Source: Eleusine coracana subsp. coracana (taxonomy: Eukaryota; Streptophyta; Magnoliopsida; Poales; Poaceae). From it: DNA of 64,000 bases. The stretch is from contig CM064431.1 in the NCBI GenBank assembly GCA_032690845.1, forward strand, positions 27,286,300 through 27,350,299. The letters run 5' to 3'. The notes beneath the pieces are model-generated. The model was given only the letters and a program-made list of their open reading frames with translations, was not told the DNA's origin and did no database searches. The position numbers and the translations under genes are program-made. Positions 34,239 through 44,400 of this stretch are shown here, piece by piece (within the stretch, counting starts at the first letter, position 1; every line of letters starts with the position of its first letter).

Positions 34239-34922
34239 ATGGAAAAATCTTCCCACACCCGTAAGCTGCATGGTGCCGTCGTCATCCTAGTAGCCGCAGC
34301 GATCGCCAGCACCCTCCTCGCCCGGGTCAGCGCAGGCAGATTCGAACCTTACAAGGACTGCGTCATCACGGACGACAACGGTAGGGAATGGCCGTGCTCC
34401 CGCGCCCTCGACCACACGGCCAACGTGACCAAGTTCACTTGCCCGGTCGAGAACCGGCTGGGCGCCCCGATACACTTCAACTGCCACGACCAGGTCTTCG
34501 ACTTCGACGTGGGGCCCGGCGAGGCAGTAGCACAGGTCTATGACAGCATCTTCGACCCGGCGCCGCCGCACTACCCGTTCGTCGTGCAGCGGACCAGCCC
34601 GAAGGTGAGCTGCGAATGGAAGTGCGCCGGGAACACCATGGAAGACGTGGTGGTGTGGGACGAGCGGTGGCCCGAGGCGTGGTCGTGCCGGGATAAAGGC
34701 GGCGACGGGCATTGCAGGCTCGTGTTCGAGAGTAACAGGGAGGTTGTCCTGGTGACCCGGGCCGGGAGGAGGGTCCTTGGCGACGTTGCCATCAAGGAGT
34801 GTGGCAAGAAGTGGAGCGGCTATGCACGGTGGCTGCCGTTCGGCCTGGGGTGCACATATCCGAAGCACGACCACAACTACTACGGCAGCATTGGATGGTT
34901 AGGTGCGGGACGAGGGAGATGA
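34239..34922 (+). CDS. Secreted ten-cysteine protein, copy B (intact)
   Basis: A single-exon gene of 227 codons. The protein has a signal peptide (residues 1 to about 32, cleavage likely after ARVSA) and then ten cysteines at 41, 53, 68, 82, 125, 129, 150, 159, 188 and 205, all shared with copy D and enough for five disulfides. Conserved blocks are DCVITDDNGREWPCS (40-54), CPVENRLGAPIHFNC (68-82), VSCEWKCAGNTM (123-134), VVVWDERWPEAWSC (137-150), CRLVFESNREVVLVTRAGRR (159-178) and WLPFGLGCTYPKHDH (198-212). One N-glycosylation site lies at Asn62. It alone has a short C-terminal extension, WLGAGRGR. I do not recognise the family firmly. The spacing of NRL, FNC, PGE, the W-C pair and the VVVW block faintly recalls plant self-incompatibility S1-like secreted proteins. 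The upstream region is shared with copy D, so it is probably expressed. It should act in the apoplast or secretory pathway. Confidence 0.85.
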   Translation: MEKSSHTRKLHGAVVILVAAAIASTLLARVSAGRFEPYKDCVITDDNGREWPCSRALDHTANVTKFTCPVENRLGAPIHFNCHDQVFDFDVGPGEAVAQVYDSIFDPAPPHYPFVVQRTSPKVSCEWKCAGNTMEDVVVWDERWPEAWSCRDKGGDGHCRLVFESNREVVLVTRAGRRVLGDVAIKECGKKWSGYARWLPFGLGCTYPKHDHNYYGSIGWLGAGRGR

Positions 34923-34972
34923 TGCTCAACAAGGAGCTTACTCTCACAGCTTAAGTATAACACATTTTTCGA

Positions 34973-35362
34973 CACTACTACAAAAACGTTTATCAGCAAC
35001 TAAAGACTAAATAAATTAGTAACGGACTTTTTAGACCCGCCACTATATATGCTAAGACTCAAGATGTCCGTCATAAAATATGGCCAGAGTTTTTTAGTCA
35101 TGGGCCACATAATGGTCTGTTACTACAAGTGCTTCTTTTTAGTGGCAGGCCTCATAATGGTCCGCTGCTATTAAGTGCTCTTTTTTATATTATACAGGTC
35201 ATAACTATGTACATGATATATAAGAAACTCTTAACTTAATCTCTTACACCCTCTCTCTCACAGCCTCCTCCTCCCCCCCCCCACCCACCCCACCCCTTGC
35301 TGCTCCCCCCCCCCCCCCCCCACTCGCTCTCTCTTCCTCTCTCTCCCCAGATCCCCAGGCCG

Positions 35363-35401
<39 letters not shown>

Positions 35402-35975
35402 TCCCCAAGATGCAGGAATGGTCCTCGTCGACACCCCTACCTCCCTCGGATCCGGCGAGGACCACCTTCCTCCTCCCCCAAGCGCAGTGGTTGTGGGCTC
35501 CGTCCCTGCCTTCCCCGAGCGCGGCGGCCACGAGCGACGCCCCCTCGTTCCTCTGCTACGGGCACGGCGGTGGGGGCGGGCCTCTTCCTTCGAGCGCACG
35601 GTGGCGAGCGATCCCAGCCCCCTCCTCCCTCGGCTATGGGCGCGGCGGCGACATGCGGCCATGGCGGTGGAGGCGGGTCTCCTCCCTCCAGTGCAGCCCC
35701 CTCCTCCCTCAGCCATGGGGGCTGCGGGTAGCAGGCGGCCCTCGTTGGCTAGGGCCCAAGAGCGGCAGATCTGGGCCACGGCAGGTTTGTTGTCATTTTC
35801 TCTTTTTTTTTTTACTTGTTCAGTAGTAACGGGCCATGGCATACACAGTGGCAGACCATTGTCCGCCAATGATTCTTTTTTAGTTTTTTAATATGTTTAT
35901 ATTCATAGTAACGGACTAAACTCCGTTACTAAAGTCTGTTGCTGCCCGTTGCTGATAACTGTTATTGTAGTAGCG
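34973..35975. mobile_element. CACTA-like non-autonomous element 2
   Basis: The 28-bp termini (CACTACTACAAAAACG... at 34973-35000 and its complement at 35948-35975) match at 24 of 28 positions. They are flanked by CGA on the left and TGA on the right, a 3-bp duplication with one change. Subterminal TAATGGTCCG/TAACGGAC motifs repeat near both ends. The interior has C-runs (35269-35320), a (CT)n tract (35365-35399) and a GC-rich block to 35790 giving chance Pro/Ser/Arg-rich frames. It starts only 50 bp behind the stop of copy B. Confidence 0.7.
35365..35399 (+). repeat. (CT)17 microsatellite
   Basis: An uninterrupted CT dinucleotide run inside CACTA-like element 2. Confidence 0.9.
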
Positions 35976-36473
35976 TGATCTTGTGATGGTGACTTCTCAA
36001 AATCAATTTTCATGGTGCGGTATAAAGATTCTAACAGATCCATATATGACGCACGTACGCATTACTTGAAATAGCAGATATCGAAATTATTTGAGAAGGT
36101 AGGGATTGGTTGTTGTTTTGCAACAAGGTTTAATCGTATATTTGGCAGCTAAGAATGGATAGAAACAAGCCACGAGTAGAGGTACAAGAACAAACAAATT
36201 AAGAGCTCAAATATATATCCAACTGACATGACATCGATGCCCAATAGTAGAGGTGTGCTTTTTGAACCCTAGAACTCCAGTGAAAATTTGGCATTAATCC
36301 TATGGCAAATTATTGCAGCAGGACACTGCGCACTAGAAGATGGCCAGTTGAGAAGTGAGCTAGCTGGGTCCGGCACAGGCATGTTCAATTGGCTACCGCG
36401 ACCCCAGTTTCCTATCCATCGGCGGCTTGACGGGAGGCAATATATAGACCACTTTGTGAGTGGCATATTGAAA
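35976..36473. other. Intergenic between two CACTA-like elements
   Basis: About 500 bases with no gene or repeat that I can identify. Confidence 0.5.
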
Positions 36474-37483
36474 CACTACTATAATAGTGGTTTCAGCAAC
36501 GGGCCGTAAGCGGTCTTAGTGACAGGCAAAGAGTCTACCACTAATAAACATTACTGATTAGTTGTAAAAATTAGTGACGGGCTGAGTGCCCACCACTAAG
36601 TACTTAGCAACACAAAATATAGCGCGATAGTGATGGACGGATGTCCTGCACCGATAGGTGCTGGCCCCGCCTAAACCTAACCCTAAGCTACCGCCGAAGC
36701 CATCTCGCTGGCCGCCGCCTCGACCACCAGCAATGAGCCGATGTCCTCCAGGCCCGGGCCACCGCTGCGGACCCATGGGCCACAGTCCAAGACAACGATG
36801 TCGCCTCCGACACAGAGGCCGTGACCTCTGCCACCGCAAAGGCAGCTGCCTCGGTGGCATGAGTGGCCACCCCGTAAGCATTCGTAGTAGCTGCCGCGAC
36901 GGCCTAGGCCACTGCCACTGCCGCCTGGGCCATGGTCACCGTCGTCGTCACCAAATCTGAGGCTGCCTTGCGCTTCTTTGCGACGTCGGTGGACAAGGTC
37001 AAGGCAGCAGTGCCAGGGCCTTGGTCATGGCAGCGCTTAGTGAGGCGGCAACGGCCAGATTCGGGCATGCTGCACTTCTTCACACGGACCATCTCGGTCT
37101 GTGGGGATCGCCACACGAAGGCCCGATGGTTGTGCCGCACCAAGATCTTGAGCAGCCACCCGACAAATGGAGGTGGCAGCGTGATGCAGTCACGATGGAA
37201 ATGGGGATGCGAAGAAGAGAGAAGTGGCAAAGAAAAGATGAAGAAGTGGCTGTCAAAGGGGAGCGGATGGGATCGTGTTTTCCCGTGCCCCTTCATTTAT
37301 AATGGTGGCACAAGTTAGTGGCGAGCCACCACTACGGCCCGCCACTAATCTGTACAATCAAAATTATGTAACTTAGTGATGGATATACGTCCCAGACCAC
37401 ATTTAGTAGCGGGCTATAAGATGCTCGCCACTAATCGGCCATGGGTTTTCGTTGCTAAGTACTGTATCATTTTTATCGTAGTG
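36474..37483. mobile_element. CACTA-like non-autonomous element 3
   Basis: It starts CACTACTATAATAG and ends CATTTTTATCGTAGTG, imperfect inverted termini with a perfect 3-bp duplication AAA (36471-36473 and 37484-37486). Subterminal motifs of the form TTAGTGGCGRGC / GCCCACCACTAA repeat at both ends. The interior (36650-37290) is GC-rich with chance frames on both strands. It ends 199 bp before the start of copy C. Confidence 0.7.
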
Positions 37484-37682
37484 AAAAATGTGTCAATAAG
37501 TAGATGAAGTGGCCATTTTATGATGCAAAAAATCATATATAAATATGTTCACATATCATGTCGATAATGATACACTTCTTTCATATGGCTTTTATCAATC
37601 ACTACCCGAGTATACCTACCTTTTAGCCTCAGATATAGGCAACGAGACGGAGGTGCACGCCAAAAATCAAAGCCAAGATATG

Positions 37683-38326
37683 ATGGAAAAAGCTTCGCAC
37701 GCCACCGGCGTCGACCGTAAGCTGCTGCTGCAATATGCCGCCATCCTGGCCGCATACATGGTCACCGCCGCCACCCTCCTCGCCCCGGTGATTGCAACCT
37801 CCATTCCGAGCTCCCGCATCGACGACCACGTGCACACGTCGACCCGGAACTTGTTCAAGTGCCCGGTTCAAGTGCCACGTGCAATATGCCGCCATCCTGG
37901 CCCGCATCGATGAGCTTCAACTGCATGGATCACGTGTTCGACTTGGCCGTGCGTCCCGGCGAGACCGCTGGTCAGGTCTACAGTAGCGTGCTCGACCCGG
38001 CGCCGACGTCCTACCGGCTCGCGACATGGCGGACCAACCCGAACGTGACCTGCCGATGGCAGTGCGCCGGGAACACCATGAGCCACGTGGTGGTGTGGAG
38101 CGAGCAGTGGCCCGAGATGCGGTCGTGCCGCACCGACCGCGGCGACGGGCAGTGCAGGCTCGTGTTCGAGAGTAGCAGGGAGGTGGTTCTTGTCATGCGC
38201 GCCGGGCAGAGGGTGCTCGGCGACGTCGCCATCAACGACTGCAGCAAGAGCTGGCTGTCGTTTGGCCTCGGCTGCACCTACCCCAAGCACCACCACGAAT
38301 ACTACGGCACCATCGGCTACCTCTAG
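37683..38326 (+). pseudogene. Secreted ten-cysteine protein family, copy C (rearranged)
   Basis: The second ATG of ATGATGGAAAAA aligns with the start of copy B. A signal peptide follows (about residues 15-40). The first two-cysteine block (DC...WPCS) is absent. Behind CPV the sequence that should encode ENRLGAPI is replaced by 37864-37910, a patchwork of nearby sequence (see findings), which shifts the frame to a stop near 37911. From SFNCMDHVFDL (37911 on, another frame) the family sequence runs to the TAG at 38324-38326, with NVTCRWQCAGNTM, VVVWSEQWPEMRSC, CRLVFESSREVVLV and FGLGCTYPKHHHEYYG. The tryptophan-rich segment GYGGWLP before FGLGC is also deleted. It is non-functional. Confidence 0.85.
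37864..37910 (+). repeat. Mosaic filler made of four short copies of nearby sequence
   Basis: Four consecutive blocks repeat upstream sequence: TTCAAGTGCC (37867-37876, from 37854), CCACGTGCA (37875-37883, from 37826), a 22-base block starting GCAATATGCC (37881-37902, from 37730) and CCCGCATCGA (37901-37910, from 37813). Adjacent blocks overlap by two or three bases. Confidence 0.8.
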
Positions 38327-38458
38327 CTTAGCTTCTGCATGATGGCGCACGATGATCAACAAGGTTTTATGTAGCTGAGGGGATGAGCCGATGTTCATAT
38401 TTTCTGAAAGTAATTCTGGATGCACGCAAGCGAAAAGATCCCTATTTTCTGCACCACA

Positions 38459-38480
38459 CACTACTACAAAAACATTTTTT
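38459..38480 (+). repeat. Isolated CACTA-like terminus behind copy C
   Basis: CACTACTACAAAAACATTTT closely matches the left end of CACTA-like element 2 (CACTACTACAAAAACGTTTA). It lies about 135 bp behind the stop of copy C. No matching opposite end was found nearby, so it is a broken or chance terminus. Confidence 0.45.
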
Positions 38481-38564
38481 GTGGGACGTGCACTTGCCCA
38501 ATATATAGTTACTATATGGCCGACATTCGGAGAAAAATTAAAAATGTCAGCACTATAGAGTGCT

Positions 38565-39046
38565 TGAGAATTACTCTGGAACAACTGAAAATAGATTTCT
38601 GGCGATGGATCACATAAGCATGCAATGTGCCACCACGTGAATAGTAGAGCTGTACACAGGTGGATATTAAGAACGAGACGGATTAGGATTTTAGTTCAAG
38701 CCTCTAGTTAATTTGCTCTATTAGTTTTATGCGATGGATGAGGAATTTAGTTCTTTCGAAGAGTTTTAGGCCCAACTAACGATCCAAAATGTAGTAAAAT
38801 TGCATCTCTGACTGGACATGATTAACCGGTTATGTTTTATATTTTGAGATCAGGAAGCAGTACCCGAACAAAAAGAATCATTTAGAATAAAAAGAATAAT
38901 TGGATCAACAAAATAATATAGTGGTTGATCAAATCCAAAATGAAAAGTTCTACAAAAGGCAGAACCAATCAAGATCAATGGCTATAATTTGATTTACTGG
39001 CCCACTACAACATAGCAAATCTACCAGGATGAACAGGAGGCCGTTA
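38565..39046. other. Intergenic
   Basis: No gene or recognisable element seen in this AT-rich stretch. Confidence 0.5.
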
Positions 39047-39426
39047 AGCTAATCTCAGTGGCAGTTTTATTTGAGTTTCATTTATATTAAATGAGATATC
39101 ACGTAGGCAAAACTGATGATGTGGCATGGAATTTATGAGAAGGGAGGAGAGATGGTTTCATGGAGATAAAATTGCATGTACATGGTTATCAAAACATTAA
39201 AACTAGAATGAAACTTTATTGAAAGTGTTTGAGTTTCATCTCTATACATTTATCAATTCTCATTGATTGGTTATTTAGATAAAGTATTTAAATGATACAT
39301 AAACTATAAAAACTATGAAATGAAACTTTGTATTGAGAGAGCTAGTTCCATCCATCAACTTAAAAATTAAAAGATAACATAACACTTTTGGATACAACAA
39401 AATGATACCATGGACTGAGAATGGCC
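39047..39426. mobile_element. Tourist-like MITE (PIF/Harbinger type)
   Basis: Inverted ends built on CTAATCTCAGTGG (left) and CTGAGAATGGCC (right) and a TTA duplication on both sides (39044-39046, 39427-39429) enclose about 380 AT-rich bases without an ORF. TTA is the usual target of PIF/Harbinger MITEs. The termini are imperfect. Confidence 0.5.
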
Positions 39427-39429
39427 TTA

Positions 39430-39888
39430 GCTGGTGGCCAGCCCGTGACGCTCGCTCACCCATTGGGCACTACCGTGCTAGGCAATATATTTGGTTGTTT
39501 GTTTAATCTATATATGGCATGTATATATATCGTGTTCCATCTTGTCAACCAAAATCCCATTGTGGATATTCTGCCTGACTACATCTAGTTTTTAGTTGTT
39601 GATAAAATGTCGACTCATGAGTAATGGAAGTGTTTTCCACCTCAAAAAGAAAAAGAAATCCGACATGCCACCTTTTAGGCTGTTGACGAGGTAATTCCTT
39701 AGACTCCCTGAGTTGTCAAACTAACAAAACATCTGAGCGTTAGTACCACAAACGTCGTATGTAATTACGAATAAGTTACTCATGAATTTATAAACGTGTA
39801 ACTATACTCACCTACACATTAAATTGGGTTCTTGCTGTATGCAATATTTAAAGACTGAGGTAACATCCCCGAAACAAACGCAATTAAG
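39430..39888. other. Intergenic, promoter region of copy D
   Basis: No gene seen. The last ~170 bases share a string of short motifs in order with the sequence before copy B: CTGAGCRTTA, AACGT, GAATAAGTTA, AACGTGTAAC and ATTAAA. TATTTAAAG at 39846 could serve as a TATA box. Confidence 0.5.
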
Positions 39889-40611
39889 ATGGGCAAAATT
39901 GCACAAACATTATTCAGCGTCGACTGCCGACTGCGCAATGCGGCCATCCTATCCACAGCCATCGCTGCCACCCTCCTTGTCCTTGCCCCATTCCCTGTGG
40001 CCGCCGCTGAGAAACGCCGACCCGAATCGCAGGCAACCGTCCACACGCGCAAAGAAGATTGCTTCATCACCGACCCGAACGGACGGAAATGGCCGTGCTC
40101 TCGCCTGTACAACCCGGCGGAGCAGCGGACGGCATTTCATTGCCCGGTCGAGAACCGGCTGAGCGCCCAAATGAACCTCTACTGCGAGTCCGACGCCGAC
40201 GTGTATGACATGGGCTACATCTTGGGGCCTGGGGACACCGAGGACATGAGCTACTACAGCGTCTATGACCCGGCGCCGCTGCCCAATTCCAAAGAGTTGT
40301 ACCGGACCAGCCCGAACGTGACCTGCTGGTGGTGGTGCGACGGGAACACCATGAACGACGTGGTGGTGTGGAACGAGCAGTGGCCCGAGGCGTGGTCGTG
40401 CCGGGAGGACGGCGGCGACGGGCAGTGCAGGCTCGTGTTCGAGAGTAACAGAGAGGTGGTCCTCGTGACAAGGACCGGGAGGAGGGTGCTCGGTGATATC
40501 GCCATCAAGGAGTGCAGCAAGAACTTGGGCGGTTACGGAGGGTGGCTGCCGTTTGGCCTCGGCTGCACCTACCCAAAGCACGATCACGAGTACTACGGAA
40601 CCATCGGATAG
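39889..40611 (+). CDS. Secreted ten-cysteine protein, copy D (intact)
   Basis: A single-exon gene of 240 codons with a signal peptide (1 to about 40, likely cleaved after PVAAA). The mature part has ten cysteines at 58, 70, 85, 99, 146, 150, 171, 180, 209 and 226, at the same relative places as in copy B. The conserved blocks are DCFITDPNGRKWPCS (57-71), CPVENRLSAQMNLYC (85-99), NVTCWWWCDGNTM (143-155), VVVWNEQWPEAWSC (158-171), CRLVFESNREVVLVTRTGRR (180-199) and GGWLPFGLGCTYPKHDH (217-233). It ends EYYGTIG. Asn143 is a possible N-glycosylation site. It is the closest relative of copy A. No membrane segment remains after signal cleavage, so the product is probably secreted. The biochemical role is unknown. 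A remote link to S1-like self-incompatibility proteins is a guess from motif spacing. Confidence 0.85.
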   Translation: MGKIAQTLFSVDCRLRNAAILSTAIAATLLVLAPFPVAAAEKRRPESQATVHTRKEDCFITDPNGRKWPCSRLYNPAEQRTAFHCPVENRLSAQMNLYCESDADVYDMGYILGPGDTEDMSYYSVYDPAPLPNSKELYRTSPNVTCWWWCDGNTMNDVVVWNEQWPEAWSCREDGGDGQCRLVFESNREVVLVTRTGRRVLGDIAIKECSKNLGGYGGWLPFGLGCTYPKHDHEYYGTIG

Positions 40612-41437
40612 CTAGCTAGCTTCCGGATGACGGCGAGCGATCATCAACAAGGGCATGTAGCTCATATCAGAGGATGAGCCATTGTTCATATGTATGAAAA
40701 CTGTATGTGTTTTTCCCTATTCATATCCGCTAATAAGGCTTTTTCGACAATGCGCCTAACAAGGCTCACGCTGCATTGCGAGGGACTGCAACAACTGTAT
40801 GTAGTTCTGATAGCTTTGATGCTGCTTCCAAGTAAAACTCAACTGCTGGACTCATTTCACATCTGTTCAGTTCTTTATGACAATGGCATGCAACGCCTCC
40901 AGTTTTTAATTATTGACATTAGGACAATATTTCTAAAAGTGTGGTCCTAGCAACATCAATAAAAAACCTGAGGTAGTCCCGTAGTACTTTATGTCATTAT
41001 ACATTTAGTTACAGATCCACATTGGCTGAAATTACTCCGATGTTGCAGATCTATTACTTGAACACGTCTAAATAAATGACTTTTTTAACAACGTTTGGTT
41101 AGTCGAATAAAATTATGAACCAAACTAGGTCATGCTGACAGAATCCTCAAACTAAAAGATGTTGAAACTGAAAGGTGTTACACAATAACGAGTAGTATTC
41201 AGCCACTCAAATATATTTGGAGTATCTGAGATCAATTGAATAGTAACTTTTCGGCAAAACAAATGTATATCGTGACACATATTACTTATGGAACTATAAA
41301 ACATATATGTACACTACAACAGATTTCTTAGTACCATTTGCGGTCTGTTGCAGCTAGTCAAATTAAATTATTACTTCAAAAAAAAAGACTGAGGGAAATG
41401 CTTTGCTTCCTATACTAGGAATTCACAGCTGAGAATC
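40612..41437. other. Intergenic between copy D and the kinase gene
   Basis: The 3' ends of copy D (plus strand) and the kinase gene (minus strand) converge here. No further gene or element is recognised. Confidence 0.5.
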
Positions 41438-44400
41438 TTACCGAGGCCATGTTATGTCAAGAGTGCAATCAGCTTCACTTGCATGGCCATCTGCATGGCA
41501 TTCATGGCCAGCATCTGCCTGGTGCTGATCTTGTTTAGGGGAAGGTATAGTCATCTTGTTGCCCAGCATCATAAGTACATCTGCCATTGAGGGCCGGTCT
41601 GCTGGATATCTTTGAACACAAAGCAGTGCTATTTGAATGCATCTTGTTATGTCCGCAATTTGAGCTTCATTCCGCAATAATGGATCTAGAAGCTCAGACG
41701 ACCTCATGGTTGCCCACAAATGCCATGCCTACAAAAGAACTTTCATTGGACACAGGATATGGTTGAAAAGAAAAATTATTGTATTTAGTTGTTGCGTGAA
41801 GCCAACAAGCAGATCACATTACATTGCTGAGAACAAGGAACAAATTTAAATATTTACTTACATGCTCAGTCAAATGCAGATACTCATCATCTTGTAACCA
41901 GGGAACACATGACTTCTTTCCTGAAATGACCTCTAGAAGAATGACACCATATGCATACACATCAACCTCGGGAGATAAAATACCTTCACGAAGATACTCT
42001 GGAGCAATATAGCCACTGAAATGTCAAAATAAATCAAATATTTATTAAAGGGAAGAAAGCAGCCAATGCTATGACGTCATATGTTTGTGTGCCTCCATAT
42101 ATCATTCGTTCTTACTATGTTCCAGATATATGTGTGTCGAGGTAAGGTCCTGTGCATAGCATTGTAGCTATACCAAAATCACTTATCTTAGCATTCATAT
42201 CAGAATCCAGAAGAATGTTGCTAGGTTTCAAATCCTTGTGCACAATGCACGGCTCATGCGTGTGTAGATAGACAAGGCCCTGGGCTATCCCTTCCATTAT
42301 ATGAAAGAGCAACATCCAGTCACTGAATGCCCTACGTCTAGCACCTGCAGCATAGTCATTATTATAAGAAATACACCAGGGAAACATTTTGTGAATGAAC
42401 TATGAAATATCTTAGTAAGATATACCAAATACAAATTTGTCCAAGCTCCCATTTGACATATATTTATAGACAAATATTTCTTCTCCTTGTCCAGTGCAGT
42501 GTCCCAGAAGCTTGGTTATATTTTTATGCTGAAGTTTCTTTTGAATTTCGAACTCACTGTCGAACTGGGAAGCATGCCTTTCGATATATTCTGTTGGATA
42601 TCTTTTGATTGCGACCTCAAGTCCACCTATGTGAGCCTGGAGGAAACCAAGATTTAAAATATCATTCGTTAATAGAAAATCTTTTTCCTACATAGTGTTG
42701 TCACCAAGGTAAAAGGGGACTGGGATTAAAGAACTAGATGTAGATATTAGATTATTGTCATCTGATTGCTTCTCCCTTGAATTGGCCGTGAGCTCCTCAA
42801 TATATAGGAGCCAGCAAATTACACGTAATAGACTCAAACTCTAAATCTATGTATATCTTTCTTTATTAACTTAAACCCTAACCTTGGAGTCACGAATTGA
42901 GCCTTGATTAGACCCATGATAATTTCCCCTCCTTCCGAGACAGCTTGTCCTCGAGCTGTAGACGGACCTCACGACTATTAGTGAAACATGATAACAAGTC
43001 TTTTACATCTCAACTCAACATTGCATTTTCTTCTAAAAGGTTTATGCCTTCCATTGGAATGAAAAACGACCCAAATCACCATTGCATTCATCAGCCAATG
43101 CCTTCGGGAAGCCGGCCCAAACTTGGAACAAAGTAATCCACATGTGGCTCAAGAGATGGCTCAGCCATATGGAGAGATGTGATCTAGTTGCCTGATTACT
43201 CCAGTCTTCATCTTTTTTGTTGTGTGTGATATGTGCTTCTTGCACCTCACAAGCGCACTAAATTGACCGCTCCATCTGTTGAGTGTGTTTTTTTAGGATA
43301 TAGTGCTAAACATAAGGGATATCCTTGTTGAAATCCAGTTGATCTTTGGATGAGGATTCTGCGGGATGTTGTTTTTGATGAGTCATGTCCTTACTATCCT
43401 CGTCCTTCTTTGGATACTTCTTCTGCATCTTTAGTCAACCCACTTTCATTCTTGAGTTTGTCTGATGTCTCTATTGCTAGTGACGCCCGGTGCCTCGTTG
43501 ACACCTTCTCATGTGGTGCCTACTTCCTTGTCGCCGCCTCCTCCTAGAGAGTTCTTTAGGTCCTTTTTTTATGGAACCTGACTATTCTGTCAAGCCACCA
43601 ATGACACGGGTCTATTCTCGATGTGTTCATCCTTCCTCTAGTGTGCCATTCTTTTCTAATGTGTCCTCCTATCATGATGAGAATTCCTCTCCCGATAAGC
43701 TATCTTCTCCGCTTAATGCATCTTCTTTTGAGGATTCTTCGCCTGGGAAGCTTGTTAGACGTGATGATCGTACTCGTCGGTGTTCTGATTTTTATTCTCC
43801 TTCATCCCATTCTTCCTTCTGAACCTACTTCTTATCATGACGATGGCCTTCATCAAGAATGGCAGCATGTTATGGCTGAGGAGATTGCTACTCTTGAGCG
43901 TACCGGCATGTGGGATCTTGTTCCTCTCCCTGCATGTTTCCGTCCTATTATCTATAAGTGGGTCTATAAGGCTAAGACCCGCTCTGATGGTTCTTTTGCA
44001 TGCTATAAGGCTCGTCTTGTGGCTCGTAATTTTTAGCAGGAACATGGCAACGACTATGATGAGACCATTGTGCATGTTCCTCATATGACCACTATTCGTA
44101 CTCTTCTTGATGTAGCCTCTGTTCGTAAGTGGTTCATCTCTTAGCTAGATATCAAGAATGTCTTTCTTAATGGTAAGTTGCGTGAGGAGGTATCTATGCG
44201 TCCACCACTTGGATATTCTGCTCTTAAGGGTATGTTTTTTTGTTTTCTTTGCTCTCTTTATGGCCTTAAGTAGGCTCCTCGTGCTTGGTTTCAATGCTTT
44301 GCCTCTATGGTTACTGTTGCTAGTTTTTTGCCAGCAATTATGATCTGACGCTACTCGTTCACACTTCTGCTCGTGGTCGGACTCTCCTCATTCTTTATGT

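Noticed and set aside
35258..35891. Long Arg/Ser/Gly-rich ORFs around the (CT)n tract
   Set aside because: Low-complexity frames in the interior of CACTA-like element 2; no start context or domain.
36658..37318. Pro/Ala/Arg-rich ORFs of 100-130 codons on both strands
   Set aside because: Interior of CACTA-like element 3, with overlapping frames on both strands and no family signature. Kept only as a possible captured block in the findings.
38459..38565. Short MITE between CACTACTACAAAAAC and a possible TAGAGTGC end
   Set aside because: The proposed right end does not complement the left one, so only the isolated terminus is reported.
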